A stretch of 42,442 nucleotides of DNA from NCBI GenBank assembly GCA_001247695.2, contig LGRX02031319.1, forward strand, positions 1 through 42,442, read 5' to 3'. The translations under genes and the position numbers were made by a program. Each line of letters opens with the position of its first letter. Within the stretch, counting starts at the first letter, position 1. Positions 1 to 11,091 of the stretch are shown here, piece by piece. The notes beneath the pieces were generated by a model that saw only the letters and a list, made by a program, of their open reading frames with translations, did not search any database and was not told where the DNA came from. The DNA is from Cymbomonas tetramitiformis. Taxonomy: Eukaryota > Chlorophyta > Pyramimonadophyceae > Pyramimonadales > Pyramimonadaceae.

Positions 1-460
1 TTGTGTGTTGACAATTGACGACATGACAGCTGTCATGCCCGGAGCGGGTCTCTTAGCGTCTTGTATTGTGTGTTGACACTGACGAACATGACAGCTGTCA
101 TGCCCGGAGCGTCTCTTAGCTGCCTTGTATTGTGTGTTGACACCACTACATAAGAGCTGTCATGCCTGAGCGGGTCTCTCGCTTAGCGTCTTGTATTGTG
201 TGTTGACAATTGACAGCATAAGAGATGTGTTGCTCCGGGAGCGGGTCTCTTAGCGTCTTGTATTGTGTGTTGACAATTGACGACATGACAGCTGTCATGC
301 CCGGAGCAGGTCTCTTAGCGTCTTGTGTTGTGTGTTGACAATTGACGACATGACAGATGTTGTGCCCAGAGCGGGTCCTGTATCGCCTCTTATTTTGTGT
401 TGACAATTGACGACATAAGAGATGACATTGCGTTCCCTCTCCAAACACACCCCTACCACT
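1..460. repeat. 65-bp tandem repeat array
   Basis: About six and a half head-to-tail copies of a unit of roughly 64-67 bp run off the left edge of the window. Each unit holds TGTGTTGACAATTGACGACA, often followed by the palindrome ATGACAGCTGTCAT, then a segment ending in CTCTTAGCGTCTTGTATTG. Copies differ by substitutions and small indels, and the last (from about 395) is degenerate. Isolated pieces of the same unit reappear near 645-690 and, more diverged, at 1095-1120 and 1200-1230. Open frames across it are translated repeat and not genes. Confidence 0.9.
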
Positions 461-652
461 GTGGGAATGCCATTTGTCTTATTCCACCTTCGCAAACCAT
501 CAGCTTATGGGAGGAAAACATGCGAAAGGCCGGTTTAAGAGCAGAGCCGCGCCGAAGACGTGACCGTCGACTGACGCGGGTTGCTGCGGACATGCTCGAT
601 GCTGTTTTTAACTGCCCAATGTTGTCAATCGCTTACGGTCTCTGACTTTGTG

Positions 653-1030
653 TTAACAATGACGACAATTGGTGGCATAAGAGATCTCTTGCTTCCGGAG
701 TTTAGGTGTTCTCGACAGACCATTTGTGTGTATACGCTTTCCATTCAAGGTAGACCATAAAGAGTGGTTGGCATCAATGAATGTCGGCGTAGCTCCTGGA
801 TCCACCAGAAACTCGGTCGTCTGTCCGAAAACCTTGCCCTGGTAAAGCAGCAGCCTACTCGATGACTTCAGTTGTGCTACCTTCTCCTGCATCTCTGGAA
901 TACTATCTGATTGAATCTCTAACTGCTGGAAGATAAACACACGTGCGCCAGTGCCTTAATATCCTGAAAAGGTGTTTCTGGGACTTCTGCCTCCTTCTGG
1001 AAGAACATCTTAATGTCGATAGGAATCAAG
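653..1030 (-). pseudogene. Retrotransposon aspartic protease fragment
   Basis: On the minus strand a short frame reads LLLYQGKVFGQTTEFLVDPG followed by ATPTFIDANHS. This matches the retropepsin pattern in which a short beta strand leads to D-S/T-G-A-S/T and then a hydrophobic-Phe-Ile segment. The catalytic triad is DPG rather than the usual DSG or DTG, so the copy is probably inactive. Upstream on the same strand, in another frame (about 1030-940), lies a further peptide (IDIKMFFQKEAEVPETPF) that may be the end of a gag-like region. No reverse transcriptase follows, and downstream the frame runs into copies of the 65-bp repeat. It is best read as a small relic of an LTR retrotransposon, unrelated in position to the large retrotransposon further right. 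Confidence 0.5.
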
Positions 1031-1354
1031 GACGGCAAGAACGTATTCCAGAGCCCATGATCTCTGATAATGTATTAATATCACCGTTATGTCAGTAATT
1101 GTCGATAATTGTCAGCGATTGTGAAAACTTGGACAATACGAAATGACATGAGAATCGTCCTGGTGATTTCAAAAATAATTATATCTAGAAAGCTCGTATG
1201 TTAGCAATTGTCTATAATTGTCGACAAACGTCAAAACCTGGACAATACCGGAGCGTTATGCCATCCCCGTGTCCAGTGACTGGCGCATCATGCGGGCTGC
1301 GGGCTGCGATGCGTCATAAAGCTGGGTTGTGGTTTGAGTGTGCTTTTGATGCAG

Positions 1355-2991
1355 GTGGACCCTCTGCTCGGGCTGCTGACAGGCCATGAGCAGCTCGCAA
1401 TGTTTGCCCGGCTGAAGGGTGTCCCGGCAGCCCAGGTGCAAAGCGAGGTGACGGCGACGCTGAAGCGGGTGGGGCTGCCCTATGAGATGTCACACCGCTG
1501 CTGCCACACCTATAGTGGAGGCAACAAGCGGAAAGTTGCTCTGGCGATGGCATTGGTGGGCAGTCCAGCGGCCATCTTTCTCGACGAGCCATCTGCCAGG
1601 TGGCTAATCCCTCTAGGTGCACAATCGCCCCCTCACCACCGCCTATGCATGGATCCTGCCCTGCCTCTGTCGCCTTCCCACACAGCTCATGGTCCGTGGT
1701 GGCGCCCTTGGCTGCCCTGCACCGTGCAGCAGCGATGCAGGATGCCCCCGAGCTTCTGTGACTGAGCTCTTTTTTCCATCGGCCTCGGCCCTCCTGCATG
1801 CTGGCACAGCGCCGGCTGGTTGAGTAGCACACGCGGGCTACATTGGCGTGCAGGCGCGGCGTGCCATGTGGGACACAATCCAAGCGACCACGGAGGGACT
1901 GGCCATCATCCTGACCACTCACAGCATGGAGGAATGCGAGGCGCTCTGCACACGAGTCGGCATCATGGCCAACGGTGAACCCCATGCTCTCTCCACCTGG
2001 CCGTACCCCATGCCCTCTCTCAACCTTGCTGTACCCCATGCTCTCTCTCCACCTTGCCGCACCCCAGGGCAGCTGAGTGCCTCTCATCAGACGTGTAGAG
2101 TTCTTTTGCAGACGACACACGACGCCTATGGGGGGGGCTGGGGAGGCACCTGTGGCCTCACAGCATTTCGTGGGCGTCCAACCATCGGATCGAAGCATCC
2201 CCATTTGCGGCCAATCGCAGATAGTACCTTACCTCAGGGGTGCTTGTCTGTTCACCTCATCATATGCGGGGAAGCTTCTCAGGGCCGCTCAGATCCCATT
2301 CACAAACGTCCCAAATCATTTGCCTATGGGCTGAATGGCACGTGTATGCAGGTCGTCTAAGCTGCATTGGCAGCCCTCAGCATCTTCGCCAGCGCTTTGG
2401 TACGGGGTACCGGCTTGAGGTGCTCTCTCAGCCTCGGGTCCTCTGCTTCTCTCGGATGACATCGTTGGTGCCGGATTATCATTGGTGCCGGATATGTGTT
2501 TGCGGTTGTAAGATGTGCGGGAAACAACCGAGAGCCACGCCTGTGAGGCCTGCGTGGGGGGTCTGCAGGTGCGCATGTCGAAGCGCGAAGAGCAGGCTGC
2601 GCTATCTGAGCTCGTCCGAAGCACCTTCGCGGGGGCGCAATCTCAGGTGCCTGTGCGACCGTCAGTGCATGTCAAATTCGTGTGCTGTGGTCTGCCTATC
2701 ACAGGCTGCCACTCCTTATTCAGTGTATAAGCAGCTCGCAAGTGGATGGCAGTGTCCTGGTCCTCACATGGGCAAGAGGCGCTGGTGAAATGATGGGCAT
2801 CAGTGTCGCTACCACTGAGGGATGGAGTCGGACGGGGCGAGGGAGGCGCGCAGGAGGACCACATGGGCCGCATGGTGTTCTCCTTGCCTTTGACGGATCT
2901 CTCGCTGTCCAAAGCATTCCGAGTTTTGGAGGACGCTCGATCCCGGCATGCGTTTGAGGACTACAGCTTGAGCCAGCCAACCCTCGAGCAG
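1355..2991 (+). pseudogene. ABCA-type ABC transporter, C-terminal nucleotide-binding domain, 5'-truncated
   Basis: Five pieces resemble consecutive exons of the last ATP-binding domain of an ABCA-family lipid/sterol transporter. 1355-1599 begins at the Q-loop side (DPLLGLLTGHEQLAMFARLK), contains the signature YSGGNKRK and Walker B AIFLDEPSA, and ends at CAG/GTGGCT. 1854-1974 holds the H-loop ([20 protein letters not shown]). 2352-2419 carries CIGSPQHLRQRFGTGY, a typical ABCA segment. 2569-2646 and 2854-2991 give the C-terminal tail, ending in EDYSLSQPTLEQV. Exons two and three join in phase across GT-AG borders. Exons one and two do not: the D-loop residues expected between them (G-M-D-P) are absent, so either a microexon of about 13 nt is hidden or the gene is damaged. 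Walker A, the membrane domains and everything upstream are missing, so this is a fragment. Fragment or pseudogene status is inference. Confidence 0.75.
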
Positions 2992-5880
2992 GTCAGAATG
3001 CCGTTTATTGCATAAATGGCACATTTATCTTGGTGGCCACAACGCATGGGTATCCATGCTGAATGTGGGAAAGGTGCATTTGTAGCACATTTTTTTGTAT
3101 TGAAGAAAAGGTCCAGTAACTTCAGCCCGGAAATGTTCTTGGATGTGTGGTTTACCTCGTCGATTGAGGTTTTGATACTGCTGCAGATAATATTTTGAGT
3201 GGGTTCAGTCATAGCATACATGAACCGATGCTCAAGATGTGACTATAGCGGCCTTGCTTGCAGGTGTTTGTGTCCCTTACAAACAAAGATCATGACAGCG
3301 TGCAAGGTGGTGAATAGAGAACCGTTACATAGATTTCACTGTATCAGCAGTTTTACTGCATCACCACATCGAAATTGTGCATTGGTTGGTAGTATACATC
3401 ATTTTTTTTGGAGCCCTACTCTATCACAGATCGCAACTGTGTATAGAGGGAGATCCATGCATACGCTTTGGCTACCGTGGGCACACTGTGGTTGGCATCC
3501 TTCAGTACATATTATTGTGCCACAGATGGGATCAAGTAGCACTGCATTCTTTTAGACCTATGTGACGAAATATCACCTGATTTGTTAGCATTGCCTGAAA
3601 TGTGGGACTGGGGATACATCGCATTTCCCATTATGTGAATCTGTAATTGTAATAACATGGTATCCTAGTTTGTTAGAGCGAGCAACACTTCTATGGACGT
3701 ACATATCGTGTCGTAGTGCTCATTGGAGATCCTAGTCTGTGGAGAGCGCGTGAGTGGGAATATTGCCACGCGACCCCCCCATCTATATCATTTATAATGC
3801 ATTGTAAATTAAGTAACTTATAGTTGTATAATTGTCGATGTTGATGTTCTTCCACGTCTCGTGATATGAGATGTTTCCAATACTCCAGTTGCCACATCCA
3901 ATCTCAGTCGATCTCACCGCAGTGCAGTTACGCCTATAATAATAGGTGTCGCCAATGAAAGATATCGTTATAAAGTTGGTATTATTATAGGCCTGAACGA
4001 ATACTATCGCAGTGTTGAGTATCAGTATAAGGCTATAACAATACTTAACACTGTGTGTTTATTATCGACCTTACTACCTTGGGTCCTCGTTGGCCATCAA
4101 GGTGGGATGGTACAATTATCATAAGGGTATATCATTATAAAACGTATCATTGTATATGCCTTACCGGTATCGGTACCGTGTTGTAGTAGATCTTTGTGGA
4201 ATGAGCCCACCGCCGGAGAACGTCGATTTTCATGTTTCAACCGTTTCGCGATGTTTTGACCCCCCGATCGCGTCCGACCGACCCGCTCGTTAATAAGATG
4301 CGTTTGGGGTTATTGAGCGGGGTACCCCACCATCACGCTTTGCGAAAAGCGAAATCTGCAATAAGATTAGGGGGTGCGCGATAATAGTGGCAGGGTCGAT
4401 GACCGTACCGCGATCGACCCCCCCACCCCAACTAGCACCAAAACGGGTGAATTGTGAGATAGCCCGGTGGCAACAATTTTTATTCATATTTGGCCCGGTG
4501 ATAAAATTGAACCCCCTTTCCCGAAAATTTTTATCGTAAACTGGGGGTTCCATCCCCACATTCACAGTTTCACACCCACATGTTTCTACCCCTTGCTTAT
4601 GCTTTTCTCAACTAGATAAACGAAATGATTTGATTGGTGGTTGGATCGATTTCCGTTAGATCGACCGGCCTGGTACCTTCTGTCTTTCGATTTCACCGAT
4701 CAGCGAGTAGTTTCAAGGGTTCAAGGCTTCAAGCGTTGGCATGTCACTTCGACTTGTTCCCCCGCCTGTCGACAGACCCCGGTCGTGAATTACAGGGTGA
4801 CGACCGTCAGATCAGCATTTTTCTTTCCACCGTTGAATATTAGTTAGTGGTGCTATGGGCGAAAAAAACGCGCCAGGCACGACATTACGATCAAAAATGT
4901 TGTAATCGAACGTTCGAGCGACTGTCTGAACCGCATCTGCAAGGTTTCCTGCGAGTTCGGTCAAAACTCGCTCCTGCGGCTGTTGTCGGTGCAAGATTCA
5001 CTTACCTAATGCTTTTAAATGTTTTTCAGTTGATAATTATTTTGTTATTTGGATGTTGATAAATAGGTTGTGCGTTTGCGCGCTTAATTTGAGCTCGAAT
5101 GGTGCGAGAACACATGAGCTCAAAGTTGAGGGGTGTAGCCCCGGATGCCACGAGCTACAAGCGCGTGTAATGTGAATGATGCGTAGCAAAGAGCTAAGGA
5201 ACACTCTCAGTCATCCTTACTGCACCCCAGGAAGCGTTAGCCGCAGGCAATCAACGGCAATCAGTTGTTTAAGGTAGGGATAAGTTTTCAACCGGAGGGG
5301 GCATCGCGAGATGCTCCGCCCACAAGTCGCGGATGAGCATCATCCGTAACTTTGAGCGTAGCATTCTCTTCACAACACCCAATATAGTATGTATATAAAC
5401 TGCACAATGCATTAAGATAGTTTAGCATAGTAAAATATATCATGGCTGTAAGCACTTGTTTGCCCCAAAACGCCCTTCACAGTGTGAAAACGGGGAAACC
5501 CTACTCTCGTCCCCAGAGTTTAGACGAGCCGCGCTTCGCGCGGCTACCCGCGATTCGATTCGAGGGTTGCGTTACTTGATGATTGTGGAGCTCGTCTAAA
5601 CTCTGCTGGTCTTTCTCGTCAAAAGCCAGAATTTAGACGATAAATGTCTACCTTTTTCTTACGGACCTCGGCAGTCGGCAGCTCAACAACGTATTTCGCT
5701 CTCGACTGGCTCATGATGCCGATATGTTTATGGTCTGAGAGTTGAATATTTTGTTCATAATATCAGTAACTTTTGTTTTCTGCGGCGAGTTCTCACTGCA
5801 ACCTCAAGGACGTCAGCTTAAGCGCGTAGGCTTCTCGAAGATTGCGATACTTAATTCACGTGAACGTCATCTTCGCTAGT
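2992..5880. other. Region without recognisable genes
   Basis: No frame here looks like protein. 2992-4200 is AT-rich with no homology I recognise. 4200-5060 contains several frames of 60-90 codons that overlap on both strands and lack domain features. 5060-5450 resembles structured non-coding sequence with several short inverted motifs (for example around GCTACAAGCGCGTGTAAT), but I could not assign it to an RNA family. I see no tRNA or rRNA. Confidence 0.5.
5514..5605. repeat. Short inverted repeat (16-bp arms)
   Basis: CAGAGTTTAGACGAGC at 5514-5529 is repeated as its exact reverse complement at 5590-5605. The left arm runs directly into a small GC hairpin (GCCGCGC TTC GCGCGGC, 5528-5544). 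The 92-bp unit could be a miniature transposon relic or a structured RNA element. No flanking duplication was evident. Confidence 0.6.
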
Positions 5881-5884
5881 TCGT

Positions 5885-7280
5885 TGCATGAGCTATGGCG
5901 CTCGGAACCGAGCAAATGAAACTGTTTTGGAAAGGTATTGCACTCCTCTTTTGGTTTCCGTGCTCTATGTTGGACCTAGGGCGGATGTTTGTTTGTTATT
6001 CACGTGTGAACGTAGAGCAGGCGCAGGCTCCGCTGTTCCTTGGGCATCTTTGATGTTTCATAGCATGAGCTACAGATGTCGGAACCGTACAATTCGAAAA
6101 GTTTTCGGCAGCTAAGAGTGCCCCCTTTCAGTTTAACTTGCGTACGTTAGCCCACACGCGGATGTTTGTGAGCTATTCTAACCACGGTTTGTGGCTGGCT
6201 TGTGCATTGCAGATAATTGGCCATTCTTAGATATTTCTTCGAGGGAGCTATAGAGCTCGGAACCGAGCAAATGAAACTGTTTTGGAAAGGTATTGCACTC
6301 CTCTTTTAGGTCCTATGGCGTATTGGAGCCCTAGGGCGGATGTTTGTTTGTTATTCACGCGTGAACATTGAGCAGCCGCAGGATCCGCTGTTCCTAGGGC
6401 ATCTTTAATATTTCATAGCATGAGCTACAGATGTCGGAACCGAGCAAATCAAAAAGTTTTCGGCAGCTAAGAGTGACCCCTTTCAGTTTAACTTGCGTAC
6501 GTTAGCCCTAGGGCGGATGTTTGTGAGTTATTCTAACCACGGTTTGTGGCTGGCTTGTGCATTGCAGATAATTGGCCATCTTAGATATTTCTTCGAGGGA
6601 GCTATAGAGCTCGGAACCGAGCAAATGAAACTGTTTTGGAAAGGTATTGCACTCCTCTTTTAGGTCCCGTGGCGTATTGGAGCCCTAGGGCGGATGTTTG
6701 TTTGTTATTCACGCATGAAAATTGAGCAGCCGCAGGATCCGCTGTTCCTAGGGCATCTTTAATATTTCATAGCATGAGCTACAGATGTCGGAACCGAGCA
6801 AATCAAAAAGTTTTCGGCAGCTAAGAGTGCCCCCTTTCAGTTTAACTTGCGTATGTGAGCCCTAGGGCGGATGTTTGTGAGCTATTCTAACCACGGTTTG
6901 TGGCTGGCTTGTGCATTGCAGATAATTGGTCATCTTAGATATTTCTTCGAGGGAGCTATAGAGCTCGGAACCGAGCAAATGAAACTGTTTTGGAAAGGTA
7001 TTGCACTCCTCTTTTAGGTCCCGTGGCGTATTGAAGCCCTAGGGCGGATGGTTGTTTGTTATACACGCGTGTACATTGAGTTGGCGTGTGCATTGCACAA
7101 AATAGGGTTTCGAAGCTCCTTCCTCAAGGGAGCTATGCAACTCGGATGAGGAGCAAGCGGTGAAGTTTTAAAAAGGTACTTCACTTCTCTTCACTTTCTT
7201 TGGCCTATGTGGGCCTTGGGGGAGATGGCAACGTGTTGTTTTGATGTGTAGCGCAAAGCACGTGAGGCCATGCATACGCC
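5885..7280. repeat. 354-bp tandem satellite, dimeric unit
   Basis: The phrase GCTCGGAACCGAGCAAATGA recurs near 5900, 6255, 6609 and 6963, giving a 354-bp period over about 3.3 copies. Within each period a second related phrase (AGCTACAGATGTCGGAACCG) lies about half-way, so the unit appears to be a dimer of roughly 177-bp monomers. The last part (7060-7280) is diverged and leads directly into the 195-bp array. It has no coding potential. Confidence 0.85.
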
Positions 7281-10232
7281 TTTTAGATAGGGTTTTCAGA
7301 CCCCACCCTTTCGAGGGGATCACTGTGTGACATCATAAAACGGAGCACATAGCTATGTAGATCCGGGTGTGATGAAAAGGGGGCACTTTTCAAAAGTGAA
7401 TTTGCCTTTCTTATGCTCCTATGGCGCCCATTCTTAGGGTAGTGGGTAGGGTTCGCATAGGGCGGGACGTGAGCTCCTGCATCGCAGGGTTTCAGACCCC
7501 CCCTGTCGGGGGTATCACTGTATGACATCATAAAACGGAGCATATCGCTATGTAGAGCCGGGTGTGAGGAAAAGGGGGCACTTTTCAAAAGTGAATTTGC
7601 CTTTCTTATGCTCCTATGGCGCCCATTCTTAGGGTAGTGGGTAGGGTTCGCATAGGGCGGGACCTGAGCTCCTGCATCGCAGGGTTTCAGACCCCCCCTG
7701 TCGGGGGTATCACTTTGTGACATCATAAAACGGGGCACATAGCTATGTAGAGCCGGGTGTGAGGAAAAGGGGGCACTTTTCAAAAGTGAATTTGCCTTTC
7801 CTATGCTCCTATGGCGCCCATTCTTAGGGTAGTGGGTAGGGTTCGCATAGGGCGGGACGTGTGCTCCTGCATCGCAGGGTTTCAGACCCCCCTGTCGGGG
7901 GTATCACTTTGTGACATCACAAAACGGAGCACATAGCTATGTAGAGCCGGGTGTGAGGAAAAGGGGGCACTTTTCAAAAGTGAATTTGCCTTTCTCATGC
8001 TCCTATGGCGCCCATTCTTAGGGTAGTGGGTAGGGTTCGCATAGGGCGGGACGTGTGCTCCTTGCATCGCAGGGTTTCAGACCCCCCCTGTCGGGGGTAT
8101 CACTGTGTGACATCACAAAACGGAGCACATAGCTATGTAGAGACGGGTGTGAGGAAAAGGGGGCACTTTTCAAAAGTGAATTTGCCTTTCTCATGCTCCT
8201 ATGGCGCCCATTCTTAGGGTAGTGGGTAGGGTTCGCATAGGGCGGGACCTGAGCTCCTGCATCTCAGGGTTTCAGACCCCCCTGTCGGGGGGGTCACTTT
8301 GTGACATCATAAAACGGGGCACATAGCTATGTAGAGCCGGGTGTGAGGAAAAGGGGGCACTTTTCAAAAGTGAATTTGCCTTTCCTATGCTCCTATGGCG
8401 CCCATTCTTAGGGTAGTGGGTAGGGTTTGCATAGGGCGGGACGTGTGCTCCTGCATCGCAGGGTTTCAGACCCCACCTGTCGGGGGTATCACTTTGTGAC
8501 ATCACAAAACGGAGCACATAGCTATGTAGAGCCGGGTGTGAGGAAAAGGGGGCACTTTTCAAAAGTGAATTTGCCTTTCCTATGCTCCTATGGCGCCCAT
8601 TCTTAGGGTAGTGGGTAGGGTTCGCATAGGGCGGGACGTGTGCTCCTTTATCGCAAGGTTTCAGACCCCCCTGTCGGGGGGGTCACTTTGTGACATCATA
8701 AAACGGGGCACATAGCTATGTAGAGCCGGGTGTGAGGAAAAGGGGGCACTTTTCAAAAGTGAATTTGCCTTTCCTATGCTCCTATGGCGCCCATTCTTAG
8801 GGTAGTGGGTAGGGTTTGCATAGGGCGGGACGTGTGCTCCTGCATCGCAGGGTTTCAGACCCCCCCTGTCGGGGGTATCACTTTGTGACATCACAAAACG
8901 GAGCACATAGCTATGTAGAGCCGGGTGTGAGGAAAAGGGGGCACTTTTCAAAAGTGAATTTGCCTTTCCTATGCTCCTATGGCGCCCATTCTTAGGGTAG
9001 TGGGTAGGGTTCGCATAGGGCGGGACGTGTGCTCCTTTATCGCAAGGTTTCAGACCCCCCTGTCGGGGGGGTCACTTTGTGACATCATAAAACGGGGCAC
9101 ATAGCTATGTAGAGCCGGGTGTGAGGAAAAGGGGGCACTTTTCAAAAGTGAATTTGCCTTTCCTATGCTCCTATGGCGCCCATTCTTAGGGTAGTGGGTA
9201 GGGTTCGCATAGGGCGGGACCTGAGCTCCTGCATCGCAGGGTTTCAGACCCCCCCTGTCGGGGGTATCACCGTGTGACATCACAAAACAGAGCACATAGC
9301 TATGTAGAGACGGGTGTGAGGAAAAGGGGGCACTTTTCAAAAGTGAATTTGCCTTTCTCATGCTCCTATGGCGCCCATTCTTAGGGTAGTGGGTAGGGTT
9401 CGCATAGGGCGGGACCTGAGCTCCTGCATCTCAGGGTTTCAGACCCCCCCGTCGGGGGGGTCACTTTGTGACATCATAAAACGGGGCAGATAGCTATGTA
9501 GAGCCGGGTGTGAGGAAAAGGGGGCACTTTTCAAAAGTGAATTTGCTTTTCCTATGCTCCTATGGCGCCCATTCTTAGGGTAGTGGGTAGGGTTCGCATA
9601 GGGCGGGACGTGTGCTCCTGCATCGCAGGGTTTCAGACCCCCCCTGTCGGGGGTATCACTTTGTGACATCACAAAACGGAGCACATAGCTATGTAGAGCC
9701 GGGTGTGAGGAAAAGGGGGCACTTTTCAAAAGTGAATTTGCCTTTCCTATGCTCCTATGGCGCCCATTCTTAGGGTAGTGGGTAGGGTTCGCATAGGGCG
9801 GGACGTGTGCTCCTTTATCACAGGGTTTCAGACCCCCCCTGTCGGGGGTATCACTGTGTGACATCACAAAACGGGGCACATAGCTATGTAGAGACGGGTG
9901 TGAGGAAAAGGGGGCACTTTTCAAAAGTGAATTTGCCTTTCTCATGCTCCTATGGCGCCCATTCTTAGGGTAGTGGGTAGGGTTCGCATAGGGCGGGACC
10001 TGAGCTCCTGCATCGCAGGGTTTCAGACCCCCCCTGTCGGGGGTATCACCGTGTGACATCACAAAACGGAGCACATAGCTATGTAGAGCCGGGTGTGAGG
10101 AAAAGGGGGCACTTTTCAAAAGTGAATTTGCCTTTCTCATGCTCCTATGGCGCCCATTCTTAGGGTAGTGGGTAGGGTTCGCATAGGGCGGGACGTGTGC
10201 TCCTGCATCACAGGGTTTCAGACCCCCCCTGT
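7281..10232. repeat. 195-bp satellite array, 15 copies
   Basis: Fifteen copies of a 194-196 bp unit are spaced evenly, marked by GGGCACTTTTCAAAAGTGAA starting at 7381, 7576, 7771, 7966 and so on to about 10109. Each unit contains the odd-length palindrome CACTTTTCAAAAGTG and a GC-rich inverted motif around CCCCCCTGTCGGGGG. Copies alternate at diagnostic sites (CATCATAAAACGGGG against CATCACAAAACGGAG). Between about 8270 and 9240 the array repeats as near-identical 389-bp dimers, a sign of recent unequal exchange. The array stops abruptly at 10232, about 60 bp before the RecQ start codon. Long minus-strand frames across it are repeat translations. Confidence 0.95.
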
Positions 10233-10293
10233 CATGCGCACTCAAAGTAAGTGAGAATGAAGGGTAGGTTTCGTGTGGTGTTATGGAACAGGG

Positions 10294-10845
10294 ATGAGTG
10301 CATCTCGGTTGTTGAAGATCGCCAACCAACGCATTTTCAAGCACGCAGAGTTTCGTGGTGATCAAGAAGCTATTTGCACAGCGGCTGTCGGCGGAAGTGA
10401 CATTTTGGCTGTTATGCCTACGGGGGCTGGAAAGAGCTTGTGTTACCAACTTCCTGCAACCATCGGATCTGGACTCACGGTAGTGATATCTCCACTACTA
10501 TCCTTGATGCATGATCAAGTAACAACATTAGTCAGTAAGGACATCGCTGCTATCAAGTATACTAGTGAGCTGACAGTTAACGCGAAGGCATGTTATCTAG
10601 ATATGATAAAGCGAGGGATGATAACATTGTTATATCTTGCACCAGAGACATTAATCAGTGAGCAAGAGAAAGATGCCGATTTGACACGGGCACTTTTAGA
10701 AGTCCACGCTATGGCCAAATTGAAGCGGTTTGTAGTGGATGAGGCTCATTGTGTCAGTGAGTTCGGTGCAGACTTCAGAAAGGCATACGCTAGGCTCGGA
10801 GAACTGAGAGACCGTTTCCCGGACGTACCATTTGTCGCGAACTTA
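10294..10845 (+). pseudogene. RecQ-family DNA helicase, N-terminal part, truncated
   Basis: The frame from ATG 10294 (MSASRLLK) encodes the first RecA-like lobe of a 3'-5' RecQ helicase. Visible motifs in order are the RecQ-specific motif 0 (FRGDQEAI), Walker A (MPTGAGKSLCYQLPA), motif Ia (VVISPLLSLMHDQV), the DEAH box with the aromatic-rich loop partner (VVDEAHCVSEFGADFRKAYARLGELRDRFP), and the start of motif III (VPFVAN). An in-frame GTG lies upstream at 10273, but the ATG fits the family better. Homology stops at about 10845, where the T-A-T-A of motif III is expected, and a stop follows at 10872. Motifs IV-VI, the zinc-binding domain and HRDC are absent. The break coincides with the outer end of a candidate LTR, so the gene was probably split by a retrotransposon. 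No second half is visible in the window. Confidence 0.85.
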
Positions 10846-11056
10846 TGCACGAAGCGTCCACACAAAGCATAACTCTCTAGCCCTACTACTAAACAGTCTT
10901 ACTTATTGTCAGCGCTTCCATAACACTAGCTCGGCTTTGCATATGTTTCCTTATATGACTGCACAGTTGGCTTGCTACTGTAACTATACAAAATCTCAAA
11001 ATTTTCGACATCTCTTTATCTCTTCTCACAACTTATGCAAGCTCTTTTTCTCAACA
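10846..11056 (-). repeat. Candidate 3' LTR of retrotransposon A
   Basis: The segment reads TG...CA on both strands (TGCACGAAG...CTCAACA on the plus strand) and is 211 bp. On the minus strand it directly follows a purine-rich stretch (ATGGGGGA, 11057-11064) that could be the polypurine tract, 27 bp after the polyprotein stop codon. Its outer edge is exactly where the RecQ homology ends. The partner 5' LTR is not in the window because the retrotransposon is cut at 16566, so LTR identity cannot be confirmed by self-comparison. Confidence 0.45.
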
Positions 11057-11091
11057 TCCCCCATCTGTAGCTGCCACTGGTAGCACAGACA

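Noticed and set aside
10273..10293. GTG at 10273 as the RecQ start
   Set aside because: The ATG at 10294 is in frame and gives a family-like N-terminus. Nuclear genes rarely start at GTG.
7283..10449. Minus-strand frames up to 336 codons with repeated KSAPFSSHPALHSY-type peptides
   Set aside because: They are translations of the 195-bp satellite, whose length is a multiple of three. The peptide repeats follow the DNA repeats, and frames open and close with small indels.
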